64,000 nucleotides of DNA from an uncultured Tolumonas sp. (lineage in GTDB: Bacteria; Pseudomonadota; Gammaproteobacteria; Enterobacterales; Aeromonadaceae), in the NCBI RefSeq assembly GCF_963678185.1, contig NZ_OY782757.1, positions 248,001 to 312,000 of the forward strand. Direction: 5' to 3'. The stretch's first letter is position 1. Each line of letters opens with the position of its first letter. The position numbers and the translations under genes are program-made. Positions 37,451-47,236 of the stretch are shown piece by piece. The notes under the pieces were generated by a model, which saw only the letters and a list, made by a program, of their open reading frames with translations, did not search any database and was not told where the DNA came from.

Positions 37451-37903
37451 TTTTCAATCTCCAGTGAATCAGTTTTGATTGTTTATTGTGACATCCATCA
37501 CTGCATGATTTTCGTAATCATGTGACCATTTCCTGTTGGTGTGTTTGCACTTTATTGATTTCCCCTCCCGAGATAAAGCGCAATAAAAGTAATTAACAAT
37601 TTCAAAAATCGGAACAATCTAAGAAAACCCTACTTTGGTTACGTGCTATCTCTGCAAACTATCCATTTTTATTGCTGATCCATTAACAACCTAGCTTGTT
37701 GTTGTTTTGGCATTGCACATCTCGCTAATCCATAGTCGAAGAAATTTAAGATTCAAATATCATTTTTATTGATGATGGCTATACATAATCATGATTGGTC
37801 TTATATCTAGCTGTTCTTCATTATCCTCTCGGTCAATCAAGCAAGGTTAAGTTCATTAGCTCAGCCTGCGAATCGGAAATGTCAAAAGTGAGGGGATAAA
37901 AAG
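37451..37903. other. Intergenic region between CusF-like copy 2 and SRPBCC gene
   Basis: 453 AT-rich bases between divergent genes. No gene seen. It should contain both promoters; no known operator motif was recognised. Confidence 0.5.
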
Positions 37904-38425
37904 ATGAGTGATATCGTATGGCCAGAAGGCTACATTCCAGGTTTAACCGATAACTATGTATCTAACGAGATTATATTGCCGGATCTTAGTACTGCGGATG
38001 TCTGGGTATGTTTAAACAATACTGCCTTGTGGCCCACTTTTTACAGTAATGCATCTGATATCCGATTTTATAATGTGAATGGCCCAGAGCTAAGTTCAGG
38101 CGCACGGTTCCGTTTCACCACCTTTGGTTTCTTAGTCGAAGCGGAGGTGGTGGAATATGAACCACCTGTACATGGGCAGCCAGCTCGTGTTGCATGGCAT
38201 GGTTGGGTCGATGGTAATACACCTAACGAACGACTTGATGTTCACCACGCATGGCTTTTCGAAGATCTGAGTGGTGGCCGTGTTCGTATTCTGACCCAAG
38301 AAACACAAAATGGTGCACCAGCTAAAGCTCTTGCTCAGACCAAACCTAACCCGATGTTGAACGCACATCAGGAATGGATTGAAGGCTTAGCTAAAACTGC
38401 TATACAACGAAAAACAGCTAAATAG
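37904..38425 (+). CDS. SRPBCC (START/Bet v1-like) domain protein
   Basis: 173 residues fitting the polyketide cyclase/SRPBCC helix-grip fold: start NEIILPDLSTADVWVCLNNTALWPTFYSNASDIRF, central strands (GARFRFTTFGFLVEAEVVEYEPP, RVAWHGWVDG), and a C-terminal helix (NPMLNAHQEWIEGLAKTAIQ). Members bind small hydrophobic ligands; function unknown. A LysR gene follows in the same direction beyond a terminator. Confidence 0.8.
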   Translation: MSDIVWPEGYIPGLTDNYVSNEIILPDLSTADVWVCLNNTALWPTFYSNASDIRFYNVNGPELSSGARFRFTTFGFLVEAEVVEYEPPVHGQPARVAWHGWVDGNTPNERLDVHHAWLFEDLSGGRVRILTQETQNGAPAKALAQTKPNPMLNAHQEWIEGLAKTAIQRKTAK

Positions 38426-38439
38426 TCTTAGACACCAGA

Positions 38440-38471
38440 CCGGACATACAATCAGGTCATGGTATGTCCGG
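38440..38471 (+). terminator. Terminator after the SRPBCC gene
   Basis: CCGGACATAC (38440-38449) pairs with GTATGTCCGG (38462-38471), ten bases, followed by CATTTTGG; 14 bases after the stop. Confidence 0.75.
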
Positions 38472-38584
38472 CATTTTGGTCTGTTTAAAAGGTGTGGCAA
38501 TAAGTACGTACAGTAGGTTTAGTTGAATACTTATCTGACCAAAGATATAAAGAAAACTATCTTTTTATTAGATGGCTTATAAAT

Positions 38585-39502
38585 ATGCGTGATATTAGAA
38601 ACGTTGATCTTAATTTATTGAAAGCATTAGATGTTTTGTTAGATGAACGTAGTGTCACGCGGGCGGCTAATAAACTGGCTCTGACACAACCTGCGGTCAG
38701 TGGCATGCTGACGCGCTTGCGCGATAGTTTTGATGATCCGTTATTTGTCAGAACACAGCGAGGGATTATTCCAACACCCAGAGCACTTGAATTAGCTGGC
38801 CCGGTGAAACGGGTATTGGAAGATATAGGAACAATACTACAGCCGACCAGCTTTGAGCCTATAACGGCAACTACGACTATATCAATTGCCGCAACAGATT
38901 ATGCACTTCAGACCATCATCGTTCCGTTTTTATCAACGTTACGACAGTGCGCTCCCAATATACGAATTATTGTTCGCCCGATAGAAGATGATTGCGTTCA
39001 GTCACAGCTGGAAAGTGGTGCAATCGATATTGCATTGATGACGCCAGAAACCACGCCGCCGGAGCTGCATGCTCGTCGTTTATTTGATGAACAGTATGTC
39101 TGCGTATTACGACAAGATCATCCCGATGCTGGGAGTGAGCAAATTTCATTGGATCGCTTTTGTGATTTAGACCATGCGATTGTGTCGTATGTCGGTGGGG
39201 GATTTCGCGGAGTAACCGATCTCGAATTGGCTAAAATCGGCCGTGAACGTCGAGTTATTTTATCTATTTCCAGTTTTTTAGTATTAACGGATATTCTTAG
39301 AACCACTGATCTCATTGCGGTCGTACCTAAACGCTTAGTCGACAATAACCACAATTTACGATTGATTAAGCCACCATTGGCGATCCCTGGTTTTACTAAA
39401 CTCGCTGTTTGGCACGAACGAACGCATCATGACCTGGCTCATCAATGGGTTAGATCGTTGCTTTTACAAGTTTGCGGCAATGAGATACCCGCAATAGCGT
39501 GA
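38585..39502 (+). CDS. LysR-family regulator (NodD/PcaQ-like subgroup)
   Basis: 305 residues beginning DIRNVDLNLLKALDVLLDERSVTRAANKLALTQPAVSGMLTRLRDSFDDPLFVRTQRGIIPTPRAL, the signature of the LysR subgroup with the V-D-L-N-L-L start. The effector domain follows (TTISIAATDYALQTIIVPFLS...). The likely target is the SRPBCC gene just upstream or an unlinked gene; nothing divergent is adjacent. Confidence 0.9.
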   Translation: MRDIRNVDLNLLKALDVLLDERSVTRAANKLALTQPAVSGMLTRLRDSFDDPLFVRTQRGIIPTPRALELAGPVKRVLEDIGTILQPTSFEPITATTTISIAATDYALQTIIVPFLSTLRQCAPNIRIIVRPIEDDCVQSQLESGAIDIALMTPETTPPELHARRLFDEQYVCVLRQDHPDAGSEQISLDRFCDLDHAIVSYVGGGFRGVTDLELAKIGRERRVILSISSFLVLTDILRTTDLIAVVPKRLVDNNHNLRLIKPPLAIPGFTKLAVWHERTHHDLAHQWVRSLLLQVCGNEIPAIA

Positions 39503-39551
39503 TGAATTTTCTAATTTAGCCGTATAAATGGCGTTCTATATCAACGTTTGT

Positions 39552-42404
39552 TTAATTAGATTTGTTCCAATTGTTAACAAATGATTCAAAATCTAATGCT
39601 GATAGAGGCTTGCTGAAATAATAACCTTGTATTGTTTCACAGCCTTTATCTTTGAGATAACTAAGTTGCATTAGTGTTTCAACACCTTCAGCCACTACAT
39701 GCATATCTAAACTATGAGCCATTGATAATGTGGCAGAAACGATCGCGCGATCACTTTCATCTTGTTCTATTCCATCGACAAAACTTTTATCAATTTTAAG
39801 TTCATCAAGATGAAACCGTTTAAGATAAGACAGAGATGAAAAACCAGTACCAAAATCATCGACACTAATACTAAAACCCATGTCTTTTAATTCTTTCAGT
39901 TTTTGCTCACATTGAGATGCATCTATTAATGTGCCTTCTGTGATTTCAAGGCAAATACGATTCGGGTTCGTAGCTTCTTCAGTTAGTATTGTTTTAATGT
40001 TATTAACCATATTTTCACGGTGGAAATGCCGAGCAGAAATGTTCACACTGATAATTGGAACATTTAAACCGAGTGTATCCCAGATGGTCAGTTGTTTACA
40101 TACTTCCCGTAATACCCATTCAGTGATCGGAATAATGAGACCTGACTCTTCTGCAATAGGAATAAATGCAGCAGGGGATATGATGTTTCCTAATTGACTC
40201 CATCTGATTAATGCTTCACATCCATGGAATTGTTTTTCATTTGATGATATCTGTGGTTGATACTGTAAGAAAAACTCATTATTTTTCAATGCTAAACGAA
40301 GGCCGTTCTCGATTTTAAATCGTCGATTATATTTATCCATTAAATCAGCAGTGAAAAAACGATATGAATTTTTATCTAATTTTTTTGCTTCATGTAAAGC
40401 AGCATCAGCTTTCAGCAACAATGTTTCGGCATTATCACCATCAGCGGGGAAAACACTGACACCGAATGAGGCTGAAACAACGGTAGGAATACCGTCTATA
40501 TAGTGTGGTTTATTGATAGCCGACAAAAGCTGATCACAATAAAGAACAATTTCATCAAACTGAAATGTATCAATTAAAACAGCAAACAGATCTCCACCAA
40601 AACGAGATACAGTATCTTCATCTTTTACTTCATTTAATAAACGTGCAGCAACTTCTTGTAAAATAACATCGCCAGTTTGATAGTCCATTACATTATTTAT
40701 ATTTTGAAAACCATCCAGGCCAAGCATGATGACTGCGATAAGCGTGTCATCTTTCCGCATTTTTTTAATTGAAAAATCTAACCTATCTTGAAATAACATT
40801 TTGTTGGGTAGTTTTGTTAATTCATCATGCGTGGCCAGATAAGAAACGCGATCTTGAGCATCTTTAACGGTAGATGGATCGCGATAAACACCTATATAAT
40901 GAGTCAATAAATTATTTGTGTTTTTAACGGCATTAATGGTTAACCATTTAAATACAAGATCACCATTTTTTGTACGATTCCATATTCCACCTTGCCACCA
41001 CCCGTGCAATTTTATTTCATCACGCATATTTTGGAAAAACATGTCATCATGGCGACCAGATTTAAATAAGTTTGGTCTATTACCTCGTAATTCATCCCGC
41101 GTAAATCCAATTGCTGTGGTAAATGCATCATTGGCGGTAAGAATGTTTTCATTTTCATCTGTTAATATGACACCATCACTGTATCGGGCAAATGCTTCTG
41201 CAGAAAGAATAAGTTGAGCATCTGCTTGTTTTCTTTGAGTTATATCGCGAATAACCTCCCAAATTCCAAGCACATTCCCTTCTTCATCTTTTCGTAAAAA
41301 AGCGAGTGCTTCGACTTCAATTAAGAGACCAGCACGAGAGTACATTTGTTTTTCATAAGGGCCAGCAACACTTGTTTTTATGCAATCATCAAATACAGTG
41401 CGCCATAACGCTTCATTCCAACCAAACATTTGATTATAAATGTTCAGTTCATTATTAGCGTGCTCATCATCGGCGATATGTAATAGTTGTTTGAGGAGGA
41501 AATTAGATTCAACCACCTTGCCTTGCATGTCGTAGCCAACAACCGCTTCTTGCATGTTTTGGTAAAAACTTCGGAATTTTTGTTCCTGAGTTACCAGTTG
41601 ATCCTGATATTCTATTTCTTTGCTGACATCTTCCATCAGCCATACCCAGCCATGGATCCGTGTTGTTTTGATGGGGGATGTGGTGACTCTTAACGCTTTG
41701 GGTTGTGTTTTAAAGCGCCATATTTGGCTATGATTTTCTGCGGCTCTCCAGCGGTCTGATATTATTGCTTCTATATAACTTTTTAACTGATCCATATTTG
41801 TTGTGTTAGCGAGAAATGATTGCATTGCGGCGGATAATTCCAGCGATGACACTTCATTTTTGCTAAACCCCAGTAGAAGCGCTGCTACATGGTTTACATA
41901 TCCCATTCGGCTATCCATCGGTACAATGATAACACCGTGTGGAAGCACATCTGCTAAAGCCCGCATTTGTTGGTTAGCTTCATAACTGTGAGACAGAAGA
42001 TGGTCCGATTTAAATGACTGCTCTAACGTTAGCTGTATTAGTTGGCTAACAATATCTACCTGATGAATTATTTTTTGTGGGTCATTCCAAATAGCGATAA
42101 CGCCTACGGATGTGTTATTTTCCAACTCATTTTTAATTTTCATTAATGCTTTAGGCGGGTTATTCGCTAATTTTGCCCGCATAGACAAAGGCAACTGAGA
42201 TAAAATATCTGCAGGTTCAATCTGGAATATTACGTTATCAAGCATGGACGGCAGAACAAATGGTGTGTCTAACCATCCAAGTGGATAGCTAGCAAGTGGC
42301 GCTACAATTTGTTCATTTTCTGTTTTCCATAAACAAATCGCATCCGCATGAATGAATGAACCAAGTGCTGCTACTTGGGTCGCTAAATCAACGTGTTTTT
42401 TCAT
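39552..42404 (-). CDS. GAF/PAS-GGDEF-EAL c-di-GMP protein (cyclase site degenerate)
   Basis: 950 residues. Order: GAF-like N-terminus (1-140), PAS repeats (about 150-250, 275-390 and 400-520), GGDEF (about 530-690), EAL (about 700-945). The cyclase motif reads RFGGDLFAVL instead of GG[DE]EF, so synthesis activity is doubtful. The EAL part keeps CEALIRW, ICLEITEGTLI, SVDDFGTGFSSLSYLKRF and DELKIDKSFV, so it is likely a c-di-GMP phosphodiesterase. The 5' end overlaps the unshifted frame of the RsbQ-like gene by 17 bases, implying a PAS sensor fed by that hydrolase, as known for RsbQ with the PAS protein RsbP in Bacillus. Confidence 0.92.
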   Translation of the reverse strand: MKKHVDLATQVAALGSFIHADAICLWKTENEQIVAPLASYPLGWLDTPFVLPSMLDNVIFQIEPADILSQLPLSMRAKLANNPPKALMKIKNELENNTSVGVIAIWNDPQKIIHQVDIVSQLIQLTLEQSFKSDHLLSHSYEANQQMRALADVLPHGVIIVPMDSRMGYVNHVAALLLGFSKNEVSSLELSAAMQSFLANTTNMDQLKSYIEAIISDRWRAAENHSQIWRFKTQPKALRVTTSPIKTTRIHGWVWLMEDVSKEIEYQDQLVTQEQKFRSFYQNMQEAVVGYDMQGKVVESNFLLKQLLHIADDEHANNELNIYNQMFGWNEALWRTVFDDCIKTSVAGPYEKQMYSRAGLLIEVEALAFLRKDEEGNVLGIWEVIRDITQRKQADAQLILSAEAFARYSDGVILTDENENILTANDAFTTAIGFTRDELRGNRPNLFKSGRHDDMFFQNMRDEIKLHGWWQGGIWNRTKNGDLVFKWLTINAVKNTNNLLTHYIGVYRDPSTVKDAQDRVSYLATHDELTKLPNKMLFQDRLDFSIKKMRKDDTLIAVIMLGLDGFQNINNVMDYQTGDVILQEVAARLLNEVKDEDTVSRFGGDLFAVLIDTFQFDEIVLYCDQLLSAINKPHYIDGIPTVVSASFGVSVFPADGDNAETLLLKADAALHEAKKLDKNSYRFFTADLMDKYNRRFKIENGLRLALKNNEFFLQYQPQISSNEKQFHGCEALIRWSQLGNIISPAAFIPIAEESGLIIPITEWVLREVCKQLTIWDTLGLNVPIISVNISARHFHRENMVNNIKTILTEEATNPNRICLEITEGTLIDASQCEQKLKELKDMGFSISVDDFGTGFSSLSYLKRFHLDELKIDKSFVDGIEQDESDRAIVSATLSMAHSLDMHVVAEGVETLMQLSYLKDKGCETIQGYYFSKPLSALDFESFVNNWNKSN

Positions 42405-43210
42405 AGGCTCTCAAACATTCAAGGAGTGCATCATTAACCAGTTGAGGTGCGGTGATATGCGGTAAATGACCCCTGGGTGGAGATTTCAACTAATTGCTGC
42501 GCTTTTCCATGATGAGCCAGCCAGCGTGCGGCTGGCATTGGCACTGCATGATCAATGCTTGCTTGTAAAACATATAGTGCGGTATCTAATTGATCTATAT
42601 CAGCCCGATGATCAGATAAAAAGGCGGCTTTTAATACGGAATGTGCAACATCAGGCCTTAGTTTCAATAGATTTTGGGTAAAATCGGAATAACTGAGGAA
42701 AGGGTTAGATTGGCCGACAACCAAGGGTGCGAATCCATTGGCCCAGACGATATAGTTTTCCTGCATTGCATGTAACAAACCATCAATATCTTCTTTGCTA
42801 AATCCACCTACATAATCATCAGTAATATGATCCACATAACAGGCGGATGAACCCAATAAAATGAGGGCATCGAAGATATCTTTATTTCCATTTTGAGCTA
42901 ATACACCGGCCATACCCCCCATTGAATGGCCAACGTAAATAGCGGAATGCACCTTGAGCGACTCCATCAGCATGATCAAGTCTTCGGCAAAACCATACAG
43001 TGATTGATGACGTTGTGGATCAAACATCTCAGCTGTTTTAGCGGTAGCACCAGCGAAATCAAACGTAATAACCTGATAGCCCTCATCCAGCAACATCTTA
43101 ATCTGAGGTTTCCAGCAAGTTTGATCAGTACCAAAGCCGTGTCCTAAGACAATGGTTTTATCACTGTGCCCCCAATGAGTAACATCAAAGGACTTAAGCA
43201 AGTTCCTCAT
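42388..43210 (-). pseudogene. RsbQ-like alpha/beta hydrolase, frameshifted at its catalytic His
   Basis: Start ATG at 43210 (MRNLLKSFDVTHWGHSDKTIVLGHGFGTDQTCWKPQI), with CAGGAGA upstream. GHGFGTDQ, VGHSMGGMAG (nucleophile Ser) and SIDHAVPMPAA (acid Asp) are RsbQ marks. The frame as written ends at 42434 with an unrelated tail (GSFTAYHRTSTG). Removing one C from the run at 42470-42473 restores GHLPHITAPQLVNDALLECLRAYEKTR with its His, ending at a TGA (42388-42390) that overlaps the next gene's start by 17 bases. The intact overlap shows the original frame. As written the catalytic His is lost. Homopolymer, so a sequencing error is possible. Confidence 0.85.
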
Positions 43211-43608
43211 CTGAAATCTCCTGAAGTTAATTATTATTAAATAACCATATAAAAAGTGTAGGAACACATAAGTAACAACTTAACTAAAGTATAATTAATA
43301 GAGACAGATGGGTATTAAAAAAGTGACCAGAATGCTAATTTTTTAGCAAAAACATGAATAATTATAATTCTGTGAGCAATGTTTAATATTTAACATTAGG
43401 TAGTGCATTTTTGTAAACCTCTAGCCTCTCAGCGACAGAGAGCTGATTTTCGTTTTAATCATTTACTTGAAGAGATAATGATGTTGGCATCGTTTTTGTA
43501 ATCGATCATGGATGAGATGGAATGAAAAGTTAATAAAAATGATTTATTTATCATATAGCTAACCGTTATCCGTCTAAATGGACTAGTAATATTAAACAGG
43601 GTTTATTT
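43211..43608. other. Intergenic region between rsbQ-like gene and modD
   Basis: 398 AT-rich bases between divergent genes; promoters are expected but no coding sequence, known operator or strong hairpin was recognised. Confidence 0.5.
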
Positions 43609-44542
43609 ATGCAGTGTGTACTTACCGATGAACAATTGTTGAAGTTATTACAAGATGATGTGCCGTTTGGTGATTTAACTACAGAATTACTGCTCGAACC
43701 TAACACTCCGACTCAAATTACAAGATGATGTGCCGTTTGGTGATTTAACTACAGAATTACTGCTCGAACCTAACACTCCGACTCAAATTACTTTTTCTGC
43801 CCGACAAGATATGACGGTATGTTGTATCGAAGAAACTGCCCGGTTGTTTAATTTATGTGGTGCAGAAAGCGAATTATTAGTGTCCTCCGGTGATCAAGTC
43901 ATTAAAGGTGAACTGTTATTAAAAGTGACCGGATATTCAGCTGCGTTATTTGCAGCTTGGAAAGTCAGCCAAATCTTAGTGGAGTGGGCCAGCGGCATCG
44001 CGAGTGCAACGCATGCGTTGGTCGATGCTGCGGGTAGTGTGCCTGTGGCATGCACACGAAAACAGACTCCGGGGACTAAAGCCTTGTCAGTAAAAGCCGT
44101 TAAAGCTGGCGGGGGCGTTATGCACCGGTTGGGGTTATCAGAAACGCTTTTGCTGTTTGCGGAGCATCGGCAATTTCTAACTAATTCGCCAGAGGCTATT
44201 TTGCAGCAATTAAAAATCAAAGCGCCAGAGCACCGGCGAGTTGTTGAAGTTCATGATCTGAATGATGCCAAACGGTGGGCCTCGGCTGGTGCGGAAGTGT
44301 TGCAGATGGATAAGTTTTCATTAGCAGATGTTCGCGCTTGTCATGCTTATTGTCAGGAAAATAACCTGCCAGTGATTCTTGCTGTAGCAGGGGGCGTGAA
44401 TGTGAATAATGCTGCGGATTATGTTTCAGCAGGTGCGGACTTATTGGTAACCTCAGCTCCGTATCATGCGGAGCCAAAAGATGTGCAAGTTACTTTTTCC
44501 ACTCGACATGATAGATACAATGTTAGTGATAGTATTGTGTGA
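43609..44542 (+). pseudogene. modD: ModD (NadC-like) molybdenum-locus protein, disrupted by a tandem duplication
   Basis: Member of the quinolinate-phosphoribosyltransferase fold usually linked to molybdate transport genes; its reaction is not established. The ATG at 43609 starts MQCVLTDEQLLKLLQDDVPFGDLTTELL, but a 70-base direct duplication (43651-43720 and 43721-43790) shifts the frame and a TGA stops it near 43728. The remaining frame (43730-44542) carries ILVEWASGIASATHALV, RKQTPGTKALSVKAVKAGGGVMHRLGLSETLLLFAEHR and AVAGGVNVNNAADYVSAGADLLV. Removing one copy gives an intact protein of about 287 residues, the normal ModD size. Possibly translated from an internal GTG at 43730 without its N-terminus. 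It is far from modA and mop. Confidence 0.9.
43651..43790 (+). repeat. 70-bp perfect tandem duplication inside modD
   Basis: Copy 1 at 43651-43720, copy 2 at 43721-43790, identical. ATTAC occurs at the left edge (43647-43651), at the copy junction (43717-43721) and again at the right edge (43787-43791), a five-base homology at the boundaries. 70 is not a multiple of three, so the reading frame is destroyed. Confidence 0.97.
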
Positions 44543-44714
44543 GTGCTTAATTCAGTATCAGCAAAAAATGCTCATTGAACCCGCGGTTAAAATTGTCTCA
44601 TCGCTGTATGGATGGGGGTTTTTCCCTGTTATTCAGCGCGGTTGGTTGAAATAAAATTGCGCCATTCCCGCTATTTGTTTAGGCTAAATCAAGCGCTGAG
44701 ATTGGGAATGAAAA

Positions 44715-45542
44715 ATGCCTTACGTATTAATAGCATGTGATATGGATGAAACACTCTTAAATGATCAACATGAAATTTGTCAAAGAAACATTGATGCGAT
44801 CATAAGAGCTAAAAAAGAATTTGGTGTCAAATTCGTTCCTGCAACAGGTAGAGGATACCTGTCTATTCAGCACAACTTAAAAACACTCGGTTTATATGAT
44901 GAGGCTAATGAGTATGTACTCTCTTTCAATGGCGGTGCTTTAACTGAAAACAGAGGTAATCATTTAGTACAATTTAAAGGCTTGGATTTCCTGAAAATGA
45001 AGGAAATTTTTGAATATGGCCTTGATAAAGATGTCTGTATTCGTGTTTATACAAAAGATCAGATTTTTGTTTTTAATCTTTCAGAATCAGAAGCGATAAG
45101 GATCAATAGTCTCAAACTACCTTGTAATATCATGAATGAAAACAAGATTGACTTCCTTGCAAATGAGCCGATAGCAAAAATTTTATATCAAAATCTTGAT
45201 ATCTCGTATCTGAACGGGCTTGAGTATCAAATGAAAGATATCACTGAGGGGCATTGTAGTGTCACTTACTCCTCAAATAGATATTTGGAATTTAATGCAC
45301 TTGGGGTAGATAAAGGGCAGGGGCTTTGTGATTTAGTAAATATATTGGGTTTGGATATCAAAGACACTATTGCTGTTGGCGATAATTATAATGATTTAGC
45401 AATGCTTAAAGTAGCTGGTTTATCAGTTGCAGCGCAGAACGCCACTCAAGATATAAAAGCCGTATGTGATTACACGACTAAAGCGGACAACAATGAGGGT
45501 GTCATTGCTGAGTTAATCGAGAAATATATATTTAACCAATGA
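44715..45542 (+). CDS. Cof-type HAD-IIB family phosphatase
   Basis: 275-residue cytoplasmic phosphatase. HAD motif I is DMDETLL (Asp nucleophile and second Asp), motif II PATGRGY, motif III Lys in VDKGQGL, motif IV GDNYNDLAMLKVAGLSVAAQNA. The large C2-type cap lies between. Such proteins dephosphorylate sugar phosphates, FMN or nucleotide derivatives; substrate unknown. Isolated gene. Confidence 0.93.
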   Translation: MPYVLIACDMDETLLNDQHEICQRNIDAIIRAKKEFGVKFVPATGRGYLSIQHNLKTLGLYDEANEYVLSFNGGALTENRGNHLVQFKGLDFLKMKEIFEYGLDKDVCIRVYTKDQIFVFNLSESEAIRINSLKLPCNIMNENKIDFLANEPIAKILYQNLDISYLNGLEYQMKDITEGHCSVTYSSNRYLEFNALGVDKGQGLCDLVNILGLDIKDTIAVGDNYNDLAMLKVAGLSVAAQNATQDIKAVCDYTTKADNNEGVIAELIEKYIFNQ

Positions 45543-45655
45543 GTGATTTTGTCTTCATTTGTAGCCCCTACATGTCAGGTGAATCAGTTTTTTTGCAACA
45601 AAAGACATAAATAGGTTTAAAATCACCAGATTAGGCGCAAAACGAATGGATTGTC

Positions 45656-46366
45656 ATGGCTGACATTTGGTTACATCGAAAACAAGAGTTAATTAGAGTC
45701 ATTAATCAGGTGACTGATACTGATTATGATGATTTAGACATGTCCGTTGTGTTGAATGTTTTATGGACTGTTGATGATGAAGAGCGTGACTATTTAAATT
45801 CAGCGTTAAAAAGTATGATCTCAGGTAGCTTTGATGATAGTAGCTACTCAAGGTCTTTTCTGGAGCAACTTGATCTGATCTGCGGTGTGCCAATCGCAGT
45901 CGCAGTAACAGATGACTACGAAGAAAATGATCATGAAGAAGGTTATGATGCAGAGGATGCTGAATCAGAAGATGAGCTTGTCGAAGAAAAAACAGCTAAT
46001 TTAACTCACAGTTGGTTGATCTGTTTCATTTCATTAAGTGTGGTTGTGCTTTCTTTATATTTAAATAAAGATAGTTTTAATAAAGAGGCAATGTTAGAAA
46101 TTCTGCCAAAATGGCCTTATTTTTGGTCTGAATTTGCGTTAATTACAGCTGGTTTGATCTTTACTTCATATATTACTAAATCAATAGTTAATAGCATTGC
46201 TGAGTATCTAGCTACTATTGGTTATTTATTGTTGTTTATGCCATTACTTTGCGTCTTAAAAGGATTTACTTTTAGTTCACCGCTGTGGTTGTATTCATGT
46301 GTGACTTTATTGATTATTTTTATGACATCATTAAGCCGTATTTGTAGTCGAAAAACAGTTGGGTAA
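45656..46366 (+). CDS. Membrane protein of unknown function with acidic linker
   Basis: 236 residues. N-terminal soluble part (1-85) with predicted helices, an acidic linker (about 88-115, EENDHEEGYDAEDAESEDEL), then four hydrophobic segments near 121-138, 152-172, 180-205 and 211-228. No family recognised. Its end lies 22 bases from the convergent N-ATPase gamma gene. The acidic linker and membrane half suggest a small inner-membrane protein; nothing points to a function. Confidence 0.6.
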   Translation: MADIWLHRKQELIRVINQVTDTDYDDLDMSVVLNVLWTVDDEERDYLNSALKSMISGSFDDSSYSRSFLEQLDLICGVPIAVAVTDDYEENDHEEGYDAEDAESEDELVEEKTANLTHSWLICFISLSVVVLSLYLNKDSFNKEAMLEILPKWPYFWSEFALITAGLIFTSYITKSIVNSIAEYLATIGYLLLFMPLLCVLKGFTFSSPLWLYSCVTLLIIFMTSLSRICSRKTVG

Positions 46367-46387
46367 CAATGGTTCTATAAATGTTTA

Positions 46388-47236
46388 TTATTTAATGATT
46401 GTTGCCATGTCACTTGATAATAAGATTGTTTCAATTTCTTCTGTAATATCTTCCTGCCGTTGGGTGTTATAAGCAAATCGGAGACGCAGCTTATCTTCAT
46501 CCAATCGTTGTAATGCGTGATCCATATGAATTTGGCGTTGGCGATTTTCGGCCATCAGTGAACTGTAGAGTACTTCATTGAGCACTGCATAAAGATAATG
46601 ATCCGTTAGGCTCAGTAGGAGTTCTTCCGGCAAAATATTTAATTCTGCAGGATATGCTTTTATCTTTACTGGTTCCGGTAAATTACTTAGCGGCAGCAGG
46701 TGACGTGATCGGATAATATCAGATGTATCGCAGTGATAGAGCACTGAAATCCCGCAACTTGGTATTTGTTCCTGAGCGATCAATGAGTTCAATTGTTGAG
46801 TTAGCTGTAACAGGACATTGGGTATTTCATCGCTAACAATGGCGCCTGGTAGAAGACTTATTGTTGGGTCATGTTCGTCTATTCGATTAGCCAATCGTCG
46901 CCCGACGATGAGCCAAGAGATTGGCTTGGTTTTTTGCAAAGAGATAGTGTTCATTTCAGTCAGCAATGTCTCATTAAAATCGCCGCAAAAACCTTGTTCT
47001 GAACCGATGACAATACAGATCATTCGTTCTACGGTTGGACTATTCGCTAGCGTTCCGTGCGTGGCAAAAAATTCAGCGGTTGTTTGTTCAATGCTGGTTA
47101 CCATCCGTTGCTGGCAGATAATAAAATCCATCAGTATGCGTATTTCCATGAGCGCTAACCCTTTCATCGCGGACATGATCCCTGCGATGTCAGATAATGC
47201 CTCCAGTTTTTTATTAATTTCCCGTCGGCGGCTCAT
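46388..47236 (-). CDS. atpG: N-ATPase gamma subunit
   Basis: Central rotor stalk of the F1 part. 282 residues: [32 protein letters not shown] at the N-terminal helix, [22 protein letters not shown]-type core ([14 protein letters not shown]), and a C-terminal helix ([29 protein letters not shown]). The C-terminus has the conserved R-Q-x-x-I-T-x-E-I. Overlaps the alpha gene by 23 bases. Last gene of the operon. Confidence 0.9.
   Translation of the reverse strand: MSRRREINKKLEALSDIAGIMSAMKGLALMEIRILMDFIICQQRMVTSIEQTTAEFFATHGTLANSPTVERMICIVIGSEQGFCGDFNETLLTEMNTISLQKTKPISWLIVGRRLANRIDEHDPTISLLPGAIVSDEIPNVLLQLTQQLNSLIAQEQIPSCGISVLYHCDTSDIIRSRHLLPLSNLPEPVKIKAYPAELNILPEELLLSLTDHYLYAVLNEVLYSSLMAENRQRQIHMDHALQRLDEDKLRLRFAYNTQRQEDITEEIETILLSSDMATIIK

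Noticed and set aside
44543-44714. Possible short gene between modD and the HAD phosphatase
   Set aside because: A frame of about 28 codons exists but without a ribosome-binding site or recognisable sequence.
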